Part shown: piece after piece, positions 1 through 9,241 of the stretch | Layout of the letters: the number at the start of each line of letters is the position of its first letter | Position numbering within the stretch: position 1 is the first letter of the stretch | Assembly: GCA_018262795.1 (NCBI GenBank) | Contig: JADFDM010000011.1 | Location: 108,143 to 143,354 of the forward strand | Reading direction: 5' to 3' | From: Sphingobacteriales bacterium | GTDB taxonomy: Bacteria > Bacteroidota > Bacteroidia > Chitinophagales > LD1 | DNA length: 35,212 nucleotides | Program-made: the position numbers and the translations under genes | The notes under the pieces: generated by a model | Database searches by the model: none | Told to the model about the DNA's origin: nothing | The model's input: only the letters and a program-made list of their open reading frames with translations

Positions 1-396
1 ATCGCCCGGCTGATACCAACGAAATCCGAGTTCATCTAAGTAAGTATAGATGCCATTCATCAATCCTTCTTTGGTAAAGGCGAGTATCTCTATTTTGCTT
101 TTTCCGTCAGAGAGTAATTTAAATTCACCACTATTATTCAATGCAGCGAAAAGAGCCGTATCTGCGGCTTGTAAATAACGAATGCAAATACCTTGATGCG
201 GACAGGAATCGGTCTGAATGATTTCGAAAGTAGTGCCGGTAGCTTTACTAAGCGATTGCTGCAAATCGAGCAGCGAGGGCTTTATCCATTTATAGGTGGC
301 AGAATTGGTATAGATGGTGTAGCTATAATTGCTCTGTGCAAAGGCCGTAGAAATAGAGATGCCCAAAAGCAAGAAATAAGCAAATGTTGTTTTCAT
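1..396 (-). CDS. Secreted DUF4838 / alpha-glucuronidase-N-like protein, 5' part only
   Basis: Reading the minus strand from the ATG at 396 gives 132 codons that stay open to the window edge, so only the N-terminus is present. Residues 1-20 form a clean signal peptide (MKTTFAYFLLLGISISTAFA, then QS). The following region contains DLQQSLSKATGTTFEI, then FTKEGLMNGIYTYLDELGF and RWYQPGD. This order resembles the N-terminal domain before DUF4838 or GH67-like catalytic domains in Bacteroidota, where a small alpha/beta domain ends in a 'GCRWY.PG'-type motif. A role in extracellular polysaccharide breakdown is inferred; the catalytic domain is not visible. It diverges from the DUF1800 gene across a 112-bp gap. 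Open reading on the opposite strand here (193-450) is a shadow. Confidence 0.72.
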   Translation of the reverse strand, partial: MKTTFAYFLLLGISISTAFAQSNYSYTIYTNSATYKWIKPSLLDLQQSLSKATGTTFEIIQTDSCPHQGICIRYLQAADTALFAALNNSGEFKLLSDGKSKIEILAFTKEGLMNGIYTYLDELGFRWYQPGD

Positions 397-508
397 TTTG
401 GCTGCGCTAATCCGATGATGAGTTTACAAATTTACTCGCCACTTATTTAACAAGGTGGCTTAAACTTTCTAAACAAAAGTATATCTTACTTCCTCTAAAT
501 CGCTTTTT

Positions 509-2149
509 ATGGCACAAGCCTACTCTACCGCTTTTCAGCAAAACAAAAGTTTCCCGAAAGATACAGGTGGCTCCCGCTCTACCGGCCTAACTCCCTACAC
601 CGGCAGTTGGACAACCAAAGAAATTGTTCACCTGCTAAAGCGCACCATGTTTGGTGCTGCAAAGGCGGATGTGGATCACTTCGCCTCTATGAGTATGAGC
701 GATGCGGTGGATGAATTGCTGACTGCGGTGGCTACTCCTATCGGCCCGCTGAATAATTACAATACTGCTAACTATACCGACCCCAACGTGCCATCCGGGC
801 AGTCTTGGCTGAACGCCCCTTACGATGCTAACCTTATCGTAGAGCGCATATATTCCTTTAAGTCTTGGTGGATAGGGCAGATGTTGAATCAGGGAAGAAG
901 TATTGAGGAGAAGATGACCTTGTTTTGGCACAATCACTTTGCTACAGAAACAGGAACTATTATTGATGCCCGATTTGTGTATAAGAATAACGCCATTCTG
1001 CGAGCTTATGCGCTGGGTAATTTTAAAGACTTGGTGAAGCAGGTAACGATTGACCCCGCCATGTTGTTTTACCTAAACGGCTACCTAAACACCAAAAACG
1101 CTCCGGATGAAAACTATGGTCGTGAGTTGCAGGAACTATTTACGGTAGGGAAAGACCCGATGCAGCTATACAGTGAAGACGATGTGAAAGCGGCTGCCCG
1201 CGTGCTGACCGGTTATCGAATCAATACGCTCAACCTTACTTCGGCATTTGATCCGAGCAAGCACGATGTGACCAACAAGCAATTCTCTTCGTTTTACAAC
1301 AACACCGTCATCCAGGGACAAACGCTTGGCAATGGAGCCAATGAATTAGATGACCTGCTCGATATGATTTTCGGCACCCAACAAGTAGCCGAATTTATCT
1401 GCAAAAAAATCTATCGCTTCTTCGTGTATTACAACATAGATACAGACATTGACACCAACGTGATTCAACCCTTAGCCGATATTTTTAGAACAAACAACTA
1501 TGAGATAAAGCCGGTGCTTGCCGCCTTGTTTAAAAGCGAACATTTTTACGATGCGCTCAATCGCGGATGCCTGATCAAATCGCCTGCCGATTTTTTTATT
1601 GGCGCTTGCCGTGAGTTCAATGCCGTGTTCCCCGATTCGAGTGATCTTTCCAAGCAGTATTATTTCTGGAAGGTGATGGAATATGAATTGGCTATTTGCG
1701 GCATGGATATAGGCGACCCGCCCAATGTGGCCGGTTGGCCGGCTTACTATCAGGTGCCGGCTTTTCACGAAATGTGGATCAACTCCGACACTTTGCCCAA
1801 ACGCACCCAATTCACTGATTATCTGATTTACGTTGGCTTCACTTATCAGGGAACTAAATTGGCCTTAGACCCGGTGGACTTTGTGCTGCACTTAGATAAC
1901 CCGTCTGATCCGAATGCGGTGATCAATGATACCCTGGCTATTCTGTATTCTATTGACACCGATGTGAACCTGTTTAATTATCTGAAAAGTATTCTGCTCT
2001 CGGGACAGGTTACAGACGGCTACTGGACCACCGCATGGAATGACTGGTTTTACAATCAAGGCGATCAGGCCGCTTATAACATTGTGCAAACACGGCTGAA
2101 GCAGATGTTTATGTACGTTATGGACTTGGCAGAATATCAGTTATCCTAA
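509..2149 (+). CDS. DUF1800 domain-containing protein
   Basis: A 546-residue protein of the DUF1800 family. Family landmarks appear in order: HLLKRTMFGAAKADVDHF (about residues 42-60), MTLFWHNHFAT (about 136-147), VTIDPAMLFYLNG, then ENYGRELQELFTVG (about 201-214), the most conserved family motif (usually ENYARELLEL). DVKAAARVLTGYR and the later GDPPNVAGWP also fit. No signal peptide or T9SS tail is obvious; the N-terminus is short and polar. DUF1800 proteins are widely found next to DUF1501 proteins, as here (gap 37 bp), and the two are probably co-transcribed and co-functional. Their biochemical role is not established; links to secreted polysaccharide or aggregate handling are speculation. 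The ATG at 509 follows an A/T-rich leader without a Shine-Dalgarno sequence. Confidence 0.88.
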   Translation: MAQAYSTAFQQNKSFPKDTGGSRSTGLTPYTGSWTTKEIVHLLKRTMFGAAKADVDHFASMSMSDAVDELLTAVATPIGPLNNYNTANYTDPNVPSGQSWLNAPYDANLIVERIYSFKSWWIGQMLNQGRSIEEKMTLFWHNHFATETGTIIDARFVYKNNAILRAYALGNFKDLVKQVTIDPAMLFYLNGYLNTKNAPDENYGRELQELFTVGKDPMQLYSEDDVKAAARVLTGYRINTLNLTSAFDPSKHDVTNKQFSSFYNNTVIQGQTLGNGANELDDLLDMIFGTQQVAEFICKKIYRFFVYYNIDTDIDTNVIQPLADIFRTNNYEIKPVLAALFKSEHFYDALNRGCLIKSPADFFIGACREFNAVFPDSSDLSKQYYFWKVMEYELAICGMDIGDPPNVAGWPAYYQVPAFHEMWINSDTLPKRTQFTDYLIYVGFTYQGTKLALDPVDFVLHLDNPSDPNAVINDTLAILYSIDTDVNLFNYLKSILLSGQVTDGYWTTAWNDWFYNQGDQAAYNIVQTRLKQMFMYVMDLAEYQLS

Positions 2150-2186
2150 AACCTCTTCATTCCCATCGGGAGTAAATTCATCCTTT

Positions 2187-3770
2187 ATGAAAAGAAAAGA
2201 TTTTATACGCCAAGCCGGAGCCGGAATATTGCTACCCGCTTTTTTGAATGGCTTCTCGCTGCGCGCTTTTGGTGCTTCTCCTTTATTACAAGCATTAGCG
2301 CAGTCATCTGTAGATACGGATCATGTGCTGGTACTCATTCAATTGAACGGAGGTAATGACGGGTTGAATACGGTGATTCCCTTAGATCAATATTCCATTC
2401 TTTCGCATGCGCGCAGTAATTTGCTGATTCCGCAAAATCAGTTGCTTTCGCTTTCGGGTCTTTCCGCTACCGCACTTCACCCGGCCATGACGGGCATTCA
2501 GTCCTTGTTCAATGATGGGAAGGTGCGCATTGTGCAGGGAGTCAGTTATCCCAATCCGAATTACTCGCATTTTCGGGCTACAGATATTTGGCTCACGGGG
2601 TCTAATGCTAACCAAACACTTACGAGCGGCTGGGCCGGGCGCTACTTGAATTATGAATATCCGAATTTCCCAACCGGTTACCCCAATGCACAAATGCCCG
2701 ATCCCTTGGCCATTCAAATAGGGTCTGTGCTTTCTACGGCCTTTCAAGGGCCTACGAGCGGGATGGGAATGTCTATTTCAGATCCTACAAATTTCTACAA
2801 CCTGATAAGCGGCATACAGGCAACCGCACCAAACACACCGGCTGGGCACGAGCTTTCGTTCGTCCGAACGGTGGCGAAGCAAACCGACCAATACGCGGGA
2901 GTGATTACCGCTGCTGCCAACAACGTAACACAACAAGGAGCTTATCCTTCCAACAACTCGTTGGCGGCACAACTGAAAATAGTGGCGCAACTGATAGCGG
3001 GAGGATTGAAAACAAAAATTTATATGGTGAACATGGGAAGTTTCGATACTCACTCCAGTCAAGTAGTATCGGGCAGTCCTGCCACGGGCAATCATGCTGC
3101 GTTGCTACAAGAACTCTCCGATGCCATCAAGGCTTTTATGGATGATCTCAGTTTTCTGAATGTAGCCGATCGCGTGACGGGAATGACTTTCTCAGAATTT
3201 GGCCGGAGGATATTAGGCAACAACAGCTTGGGTAGCGACCACGGAGCCGCTGCGCCTATGCTCATATTTGGCAATCAGGTAATTCCCGGCATGTTGGGCA
3301 CTAACCCGCAACTGCCCGGCACGGTAACGGTGAGCGACAACGTGGCCATGCAGTATGATTTCCGCTCGGTGTATGCCTCACTGTTGCAAGATTGGTTCTG
3401 CGTGCCTACCTCTGATTTGAATACTATTCTGCTACAGAATTTCCAAACACTACCGCTTGTCAGTTCGGCTGATTGCTCGGCATCGGCTTTGCACGAAATA
3501 GATCAGAGTGCCGGGTTGACTTTAGTGACCGTGTATCCCAATCCGTTTGCCGCGCACACGAATATCAGCTACACTACGAATGGCGGACACACGCTGATAC
3601 AAGTGTTTAATGGCGAAGGGCAACTGATAAAAACGGTGTTAGATAAAGAGATGGAAGCCGGCAATTATTCCGCTGGTTTTGAGAATGAAGATTACCCGGC
3701 CGGGGTGTATTACGTGCGCTTACAAAACCGCTCGGTGCAACAGGTGAAGCCGATGGTGATAGGGAGGTAG
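2187..3770 (+). CDS. DUF1501 domain-containing protein with T9SS type A sorting domain
   Basis: A 527-residue exported protein. The N-terminus MKRKDFIRQAGAGILLPAFL looks like a Tat-type or twin-basic signal common in DUF1501 proteins. DUF1501 landmarks follow: VLVLIQLNGGNDGLNTVIPL, LHPAMTGIQSLFNDGKVRIV, GVSYPNPNYSHFRATDIW, and the FSEFGRR...GSDHGAAAPM block about two thirds in. DUF1501 is related to the alkaline-phosphatase/sulfatase fold, but no enzyme activity can be assigned here. From about residue 447 (VYPNPFAAHT) to the end lies a type A T9SS sorting domain (YPNPF, beta-strand repeats, YPAGVYYVRL, final KPMVIGR), so the product should cross the outer membrane by type IX secretion. It lies 37 bp after the DUF1800 gene and is probably in its operon. 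Confidence 0.9.
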   Translation: MKRKDFIRQAGAGILLPAFLNGFSLRAFGASPLLQALAQSSVDTDHVLVLIQLNGGNDGLNTVIPLDQYSILSHARSNLLIPQNQLLSLSGLSATALHPAMTGIQSLFNDGKVRIVQGVSYPNPNYSHFRATDIWLTGSNANQTLTSGWAGRYLNYEYPNFPTGYPNAQMPDPLAIQIGSVLSTAFQGPTSGMGMSISDPTNFYNLISGIQATAPNTPAGHELSFVRTVAKQTDQYAGVITAAANNVTQQGAYPSNNSLAAQLKIVAQLIAGGLKTKIYMVNMGSFDTHSSQVVSGSPATGNHAALLQELSDAIKAFMDDLSFLNVADRVTGMTFSEFGRRILGNNSLGSDHGAAAPMLIFGNQVIPGMLGTNPQLPGTVTVSDNVAMQYDFRSVYASLLQDWFCVPTSDLNTILLQNFQTLPLVSSADCSASALHEIDQSAGLTLVTVYPNPFAAHTNISYTTNGGHTLIQVFNGEGQLIKTVLDKEMEAGNYSAGFENEDYPAGVYYVRLQNRSVQQVKPMVIGR

Positions 3771-4148
3771 TGGCATGCCACAGCATCCCGTAAATATGCC
3801 ACGAACTTGCTTGCGAGTTTTGTTCTAAATATTGTATTTATTGGAAGCGTAAAATTTCGACAAAGCAGAAAGAATATATACGTTTTGCCTGCGCAAATAG
3901 GTGGCGCTTTTAATTTTACAGGAAAATCATGAGCTACACGATATTAAACACAAGCGATAGAATTAATAATTATCGCCCATTTATCTCGGCAATTACTCCC
4001 TCGCAAGGTCTGCCGAAGACGAGCTTGTGAAGCATAATAAATAATCCCTTATTCCTTCTTCTACAGCAAAGCCAGCAGATAACCAAAATGAACTTCTCGC
4101 GCATAAACTTTAACCTTTTAGGCTGGAGCAGCAGAACCTCTAATTCAT

Positions 4149-4231
4149 GGGCTTCAGCCCTGCTTACCTTAGAAGCCATGGCTAAAACCGATATAGTTTG
4201 TGGCAGCTTTCCTCCGCCATAAATGACGGAG
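4149..4231. repeat. Cluster of three palindromes, REP-like element
   Basis: Three inverted repeats sit within 83 bp: GGGCT-TC-AGCCC (4149-4160), AGCCATGGCT (4174-4183), and CTCCGCCAT-AA-ATGACGGAG (4212-4231, one mismatch in 9-bp arms). Words such as 'ggcttcagccc' and 'ctccg.cataaatgacggag' resemble the interspersed REP-like repeats I know from Bacteroidota genomes, but I cannot confirm other copies because none occurs elsewhere in this window. Such elements often mark IS200-like transposase targets or sites of mRNA end protection. Confidence 0.4.
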
Positions 4232-4354
4232 TTTAAAAATTGTCGTCCAAGTAAGCATTTGGGTGGTAATAACGCATGGCTTCAGACTGCGCACAGCCAA
4301 GATAGCCGCTCCGTACCAATTGTTCATTGATAAAATCGCTTTCATCTCTTTTTC

Positions 4355-4362
4355 TATTTTTG
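4355..4362 (+). promoter_or_regulatory. Possible Bacteroidota -7 promoter element for dnaX
   Basis: TATTTTTG matches the phylum's -7 consensus TAnnTTTG exactly and lies 6 bp before the dnaX ATG, which would imply a leaderless or nearly leaderless transcript. No TTTG -33 element sits at the expected distance; TTG at 4327 is a few bases too far. Weak support. Confidence 0.25.
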
Positions 4363-4368
4363 TCGCGC

Positions 4369-6132
4369 ATGGCAGATTATATAGTAAGCGCTAGAAAATA
4401 CCGTCCCGCTCGTTTCTGTGAAATGATGGGGCAAGAGCAGGTGGCAACCACTCTCAAGAATGCTATTCGCACCGGCCATCTGGCACATTCTTTTTTATTC
4501 TGCGGCCCGCGCGGTGTGGGAAAAACCACCGCTGCTCGCATTCTGGCAAAAACCATCAACTGCGAAAACATTACCGATGATTTTGAGGCCTGCGGTCAGT
4601 GCGAATCTTGCATTGCGTTTCAGCGCAATTCCTCCTTCAACATCCACGAGTTAGATGCCGCTTCCAATAATAGTGTAGATGATATTCGGGCATTGGTAGA
4701 TCAGGTTCGTTTTCCTCCTCAAACCGGCAAATACAAGATTTATATTATTGACGAGGTTCACATGCTTTCGGCAGGGGCTTTTAATGCTTTCTTAAAAACA
4801 TTAGAAGAGCCACCCGCCTACTGCAAGTTTATTTTGGCCACCACCGAGAAGCATAAAATTCTCCCCACCATTCTTTCCCGCTGTCAAATTTTTGACTTTC
4901 GCAGAATTGGGGTCGAAACTATTGTGAAACACTTGCAGCACATCTGCGAGTTAGAAAAGGTAGAAGCCGAAGAGGATGCCTTGCACATTATTGCCCAGAA
5001 AGCCGATGGCGGGATGCGCGATGCGCTGTCTATGTTTGACCGCTTGTCGAGTTTCAGCGAACGAAAGTTGACCTACGCTTCGGTGTTAGAGAATCTCAAC
5101 GTGCTGGACTATGACTATTTCTTCAAAGTAACCGACTCGCTGCTTTCCGAAAACCTCACCCAAGCGCTTTTGTTGTTTGATGAAATTCTGAAAAAGGGTT
5201 TTGAGGGCGATGATTTTATTCTTGGCCTAAGTGAGCATTTCCGTAACCTGCTTTTTTGCAAAGACAAGGAAACGCTGAAACTAATGGAGGTGAGCGATAC
5301 CTTAAAGCAGAAATATAATGAGCAGTCTATCTTGGCATCGGGCGATTTTTTGGTGAACTGTCTCCACATCGGCAATCAGTGCGATGTGAGTTATAAGATG
5401 TCGAAGAATAAACGGCTTACAGTAGAGTTGGCATTGATTAAAATGTGTTACGTCAATTCTGTATTGACCTTAGAGGTTGCGGATGCGTCTAAAAAAAAAG
5501 TTGAGCCGGTAAAAGAGCAAACCTCTGAAATTGCCCCTCCTATTATCAAAAAAGCTGTTACAGCTTCGGCCACTCCTTCTAAAACAGAAAAGAAAGAGAA
5601 TCTCGGCTCTGTTGCAAAACCGAATACGGATAATAAGCCACCCATCATTATCTCGAAAGGGAAAAAGGTGCTCACGATTGATTCGCTGAATAATGAACTG
5701 CAAAACCCCAAAGAAGGCGGTCGTCTGGCCGAGCCGGAAGAAGAGAAATATGAAGGCGAGATTCTGATCTTGAATCAAGAAAACCTTTTGACCTTATGGG
5801 AGACTTACGCAGCCGGAATTTCGGACGAAAAGAAAGGACTTCGAATGAGCTTTGCCACCTTTAAGCCCGAGTTAAGTGCCGATATGAAAGTGGAGCTAAA
5901 AGTGCAGAGTGATATTCAGAAATTGCAGTTTGATGAAGTGCGAAAAGGGATTGAACACTTTATTTCAAAAAGGGTAGGAGCCGAAGTAGAAATGTCGGTG
6001 ATTGCAGATAAAGCAGAGAGGGAAGGACGAAAGCCCTACACCGAAAAAGAAAAGTTGGAAAGACTGATGGAGAAGAATCCGACCATCCGTAAAATGCAAC
6101 AGCGTTTAGGGCTGGAGCTTGACTACGATTAA
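4369..6132 (+). CDS. dnaX: DNA polymerase III subunit gamma/tau
   Basis: A 587-residue clamp-loader ATPase subunit. The start MADYIVSARKYRP at 4369 is the usual bacterial DnaX N-terminus; an upstream TTG at 4327 would add 14 atypical residues. The Walker A motif is G46-P-R-G-V-G-K-T53. Zinc cysteines are C65, C75, C78 and C81. Walker B is IIDEVHML, and the sensor-1/arginine-finger region reads LEEPP...TILSRCQIFDF. Domain III ends near residue 370, followed by a Lys/Glu/Pro-rich linker (about 375-470) and a divergent C-terminal tau-like region ending in QQRLGLELDYD. Codons 375-377 are AAA AAA AAA inside a run of nine A, placed where a short gamma form would be expected to end (see separate entry). 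Loading of the sliding clamp and coupling to DnaB and polymerase alpha follow from the family. Confidence 0.97.
   Translation: MADYIVSARKYRPARFCEMMGQEQVATTLKNAIRTGHLAHSFLFCGPRGVGKTTAARILAKTINCENITDDFEACGQCESCIAFQRNSSFNIHELDAASNNSVDDIRALVDQVRFPPQTGKYKIYIIDEVHMLSAGAFNAFLKTLEEPPAYCKFILATTEKHKILPTILSRCQIFDFRRIGVETIVKHLQHICELEKVEAEEDALHIIAQKADGGMRDALSMFDRLSSFSERKLTYASVLENLNVLDYDYFFKVTDSLLSENLTQALLLFDEILKKGFEGDDFILGLSEHFRNLLFCKDKETLKLMEVSDTLKQKYNEQSILASGDFLVNCLHIGNQCDVSYKMSKNKRLTVELALIKMCYVNSVLTLEVADASKKKVEPVKEQTSEIAPPIIKKAVTASATPSKTEKKENLGSVAKPNTDNKPPIIISKGKKVLTIDSLNNELQNPKEGGRLAEPEEEKYEGEILILNQENLLTLWETYAAGISDEKKGLRMSFATFKPELSADMKVELKVQSDIQKLQFDEVRKGIEHFISKRVGAEVEMSVIADKAEREGRKPYTEKEKLERLMEKNPTIRKMQQRLGLELDYD
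5491..5500 (+). promoter_or_regulatory. A9 slippage tract in dnaX, candidate gamma-form site
   Basis: Nine consecutive A (5491-5499) cover codons 375-377, immediately after DnaX domain III. A one-base insertion during slippage puts AGT TGA next, ending after Lys-Lys-Lys-Ser. A one-base deletion reads AAG TTG AGC CGG TAA, ending after Lys-Leu-Ser-Arg. Either slip gives a product of about 378-380 residues, i.e. ATPase plus domain III only, which is the gamma form. Thermus thermophilus dnaX makes gamma by transcriptional slippage on a run of nine A. Function here is inference. Confidence 0.5.
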
Positions 6133-6213
6133 TTTAAAATATCCTAATTTATTATGTGGCCACATGCTATTGGCAGCAACATCCTATTATTGACACTCAA
6201 ACCCATTCACGAT

Positions 6214-9200
6214 ATGAAATTTAAAATCATCCTGTTCTCTCTATGTTGCCTAATAGGTACTTCGCAGGCTCAGAATAAATCGCTGCGCAATCAGAATACG
6301 ATTACAAAGTCAAATCAACCGATTCCTAATTTAAAAATAACGGGAGCGGTGCCTGCTGCTACTGCACGGGCTTCGCAAGCTCCCGCTGCTTTTGTATCGG
6401 TGCCAAACGATCCTTTCAACACGCGCATTTATACGCTGTCGAACGGATTGAAGGTATATCTCTCGGTAAACAAAGATGCTCCGCGCATTCAAACTCTGAT
6501 AGCCGTAAAGGCCGGTTCAAAATTCGATCCTCCGCAAACCACCGGACTGGCGCATTATCTGGAGCACATGATGTTTAAAGGCTCTCGCGATTTCGGTACT
6601 AAAAATTGGAGTAAAGAAAGTCCATTGCTCGATTCTATCTCTGCTTATTTCGAATATCACAAGGATACGCAAGACGAGTGGATGAAGAAGAAACTGTATG
6701 CCAAAATTGATTCCTTCAGTTATGAGGCTTCTAAGTATGCGATCCCCAATGAGTACGATAAAATGATGAGTTCGTTGGGAGCCAGCGGCACCAATGCTTT
6801 TACTTCTACCGACATGACGGTGTATGTGAATGACATCCCTTCAAATGGATTAGAGAAATTTTTGGATCTCGAAAGCGATCGCTTTGAAACTCTGGTGCTG
6901 CGTTTGTTTCATACAGAATTAGAAACGGTGTACGAAGAGTTTAACCGCAACCAAGATAATGACCGTGTTTGGAGCGACCATGCGATTGATAATGCACTGC
7001 TTCCTAATCACCCTTACGGCACTCAAACCACTATTGGCAAAGGAGAAGATTTGAAGAATCCTTCGATGGTAAATATTCACCATTACTTCGACACCTATTA
7101 CCGGCCCGACAATGCGGCTATTATTTTGGCGGGCGATTTAGACCCCGACCAAACTATTCAAATGATTGAAAAATATTTCAGCGGATGGAAAGCAGCCCCC
7201 ATTCCTCCATTTATTAAAAAGCCGGAGCCGGAAATCACTAAGCCGATTGTGCGCGAGTATGATGGGCCGCAGCCGGAGCATGTGTATGTAGGTTTCCGTT
7301 TTGACGGAGCAAACACCCACGATGCGCTGATGCTGAAATTAGTAGATATGATATTGGCGAACGGTCAAGCCGGTTTGATTGACTTGGATCTGGTGCAACA
7401 ACAAAAATTGCTGCAGGCTTATTCGTATGTAGATGAAAACACGGATTACTGCATTCATAAACTTTACGGCCAACCCAAGCAGGGACAAAAATTAGAAGAA
7501 GTAAAAGACTTGATGCTGGGGGAAGTAGAGAAAGTGAAAAAAGGAGAGTTTGGAGATTGGGTATTACCTGCGATTATTCAAAATCTTCGTTTACAACGAA
7601 TGAAGGAAGCCGAGAAGAACAGCAGCCGGGCGTATAACATGATGGGTACTTTTGTTCACAACATCGCTTGGAAAGATTGGGTGAATGAGATTGATGAAAT
7701 GTCGAAAGTGACAAAAGCGGATATAGTGAAGTTTGCCAATGAGCACTACCATAATAATTATGCGGTATGCTACAAGCGCTTAGGCGAAGCGAAGGTATAT
7801 AAAGTAGAGAAGCCAAAGATTACACCGGTAGTCATGAACAAGGACGACATCTCGGCATTTAAACAAAAATGGGATGCCATGCCACAGCCGGCCATCGAGC
7901 CGCATTTCTTGGATTTCAATAAAGATATCACCCACCTGAAATTAGAGAAGGGAGGAGTTCCTTTCGATTATATCCGCAACGATATCAACAAAACTTTTTC
8001 GCTCAATTATATTTTCGATATGGGCACCGATAATATCCGCGAATTAGGCGTTGCTGTCAGTTACTTGGAATACTTAGGTACCGATAAGTATTCTGCCGAA
8101 CAGCTAAAAACAGAGTTCTATAAACTCGGCCTGAGCTTTAGCGTAAACACCGGAAGAGACCGCGTGTATGTTTCGCTTTCGGGATTGGAGTCTAACTTAG
8201 AGAAAGGCTTGCAATTATTTGAAGAAGTGCTGGCAAATGTAAAACCTGACAAGGAAGTGTATCAAGCCATGGTGATGGATATGATGCAAGGTAGGGAGAA
8301 TGCCAAAAAGGATAAGAATACTATTCTTTATAACGGACTGATGAATTATGGCAAATACGGCCCTTCTAACCCTTTCAATTATGTGCTGAGCGAAGATCAG
8401 TTGAACGCATTGGATGTAAATAAATTAGTGAGTATGATCAAGTCACTCACTTCTTACAAGCACAAAATATTTTATTACGGCCAGCGCGATCCGAAAGAAG
8501 TTTTGGCCGTCATCAACAAACTTCATGCGGTAAGTGCTGATTTGAAAAATTATCCGGCAGCAAAAAAATATCCGGAGCTTCCACTGAAAGAGAGCAAGGT
8601 ATATGTGTGTTATTATCCGATGAAACAAGCGGAGATTGTGATGTTGGGTCGCGATGTGATGTTCAACAAGGACTTATACCCTTACATCTTCCTTTATGAC
8701 AGCTATTACGGTTCAGGGCTTTCGTCTATTATGTTTCAGGAAGTGCGGGAGAAAATGGCCTTAGCTTATTCGGTTTACAGCAGTTTTCGCGTGCCTCAAT
8801 ATGCCGATGAATCGCACTACGTGGTTTCGTATGTAGGCACCCAAGCCGATAAAATGGATACCGCCCTGGCAGAAATGAATAAGTTGCTGAACAACCTGCC
8901 CGAAGTGCCACAGCAATATCAAGGAGCGCAAGAAAGTGTAGTGAAAACTTTAGAGAGCGACTGGGTCACCGGCTCTGATATTTACTGGGCTTATGACCGC
9001 GCACAGAAACGCGGATTAGATGTGGATGTGCGCAAAGATATTTTTGCAAAAGTGAAATCCATTTCTTTGCACGACCTTCATCACTTCTTTGATGACCACG
9101 TAAAAGGGAAAAAATACACTTATCTGGTGATAGGCAAAGAGGGCGATATTAAGTTAGATGCCCTCAAAGAACTCGGCCCGGTGCAGGTGCTGGACTTGAA

Positions 9201-9219
9201 TCAGGTGTTTGGATATTAA
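6214..9219 (+). CDS. M16 family (pitrilysin/insulinase) zinc peptidase, secreted
   Basis: About 1001 residues from the ATG at 6214, chosen because MKFKIILFSLCCLIGTSQAQ is a clean signal peptide; an earlier start at 6154 would bury it. The inverted zinc motif is H114-Y-L-E117-H118 in GLAHYLEHMMFKGS. The likely third ligand is E242 in ETVYEEFNRNQ. The ligand spacing is longer than the usual 74-76 residues because of a charged insertion (about 130-185, DEWMKKKLYAKIDSF). A second, inactive M16 half with the R/Y substrate motif (ALAYSVYSSF near residue 850) completes the clam-shell fold. It probably degrades peptides in the periplasm. It lies 81 bp after dnaX, possibly independently transcribed, and is followed by a strong terminator. 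Confidence 0.92.
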   Translation: MKFKIILFSLCCLIGTSQAQNKSLRNQNTITKSNQPIPNLKITGAVPAATARASQAPAAFVSVPNDPFNTRIYTLSNGLKVYLSVNKDAPRIQTLIAVKAGSKFDPPQTTGLAHYLEHMMFKGSRDFGTKNWSKESPLLDSISAYFEYHKDTQDEWMKKKLYAKIDSFSYEASKYAIPNEYDKMMSSLGASGTNAFTSTDMTVYVNDIPSNGLEKFLDLESDRFETLVLRLFHTELETVYEEFNRNQDNDRVWSDHAIDNALLPNHPYGTQTTIGKGEDLKNPSMVNIHHYFDTYYRPDNAAIILAGDLDPDQTIQMIEKYFSGWKAAPIPPFIKKPEPEITKPIVREYDGPQPEHVYVGFRFDGANTHDALMLKLVDMILANGQAGLIDLDLVQQQKLLQAYSYVDENTDYCIHKLYGQPKQGQKLEEVKDLMLGEVEKVKKGEFGDWVLPAIIQNLRLQRMKEAEKNSSRAYNMMGTFVHNIAWKDWVNEIDEMSKVTKADIVKFANEHYHNNYAVCYKRLGEAKVYKVEKPKITPVVMNKDDISAFKQKWDAMPQPAIEPHFLDFNKDITHLKLEKGGVPFDYIRNDINKTFSLNYIFDMGTDNIRELGVAVSYLEYLGTDKYSAEQLKTEFYKLGLSFSVNTGRDRVYVSLSGLESNLEKGLQLFEEVLANVKPDKEVYQAMVMDMMQGRENAKKDKNTILYNGLMNYGKYGPSNPFNYVLSEDQLNALDVNKLVSMIKSLTSYKHKIFYYGQRDPKEVLAVINKLHAVSADLKNYPAAKKYPELPLKESKVYVCYYPMKQAEIVMLGRDVMFNKDLYPYIFLYDSYYGSGLSSIMFQEVREKMALAYSVYSSFRVPQYADESHYVVSYVGTQADKMDTALAEMNKLLNNLPEVPQQYQGAQESVVKTLESDWVTGSDIYWAYDRAQKRGLDVDVRKDIFAKVKSISLHDLHHFFDDHVKGKKYTYLVIGKEGDIKLDALKELGPVQVLDLNQVFGY

Positions 9220-9241
9220 TAGAAAAAAATAAAACATTGAG

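Larger units (their letters stand above)
3771..4368. other. 598-bp non-coding gap before dnaX
   Basis: No convincing gene is present. A 69-codon minus-strand reading frame (3970-4179) has Arg/Lys/Cys-rich, unpatterned residues and overlaps palindromic DNA, so I do not call it. The gap holds a 12-bp palindrome GTGGCATGCCAC over the DUF1501 stop (3770-3781), the palindrome cluster listed separately (4149-4231), and a -7-like hexamer region just before dnaX. The composition looks like decayed repeat DNA rather than a lost gene. Confidence 0.5.

Noticed and set aside
193-450. Plus-strand 85-codon open frame
   Set aside because: It overlaps the minus-strand DUF4838-like gene, whose signal peptide and conserved motifs are clear; this frame has no family pattern.
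3804-3819. AACTTGC..GCGAGTT stem after the DUF1501 gene
   Set aside because: A two-base loop and a mismatch make it a poor terminator.
3970-4179. Minus-strand 69-codon open frame before dnaX
   Set aside because: It overlaps palindromic repeat DNA; residues are unpatterned and there is no plausible leader.
6154-6165. Perfect 12-bp palindrome ATGTGGCCACAT after dnaX
   Set aside because: A single copy with no neighbouring promoter elements or known operator match; likely chance. It also creates the false early start for the M16 gene.
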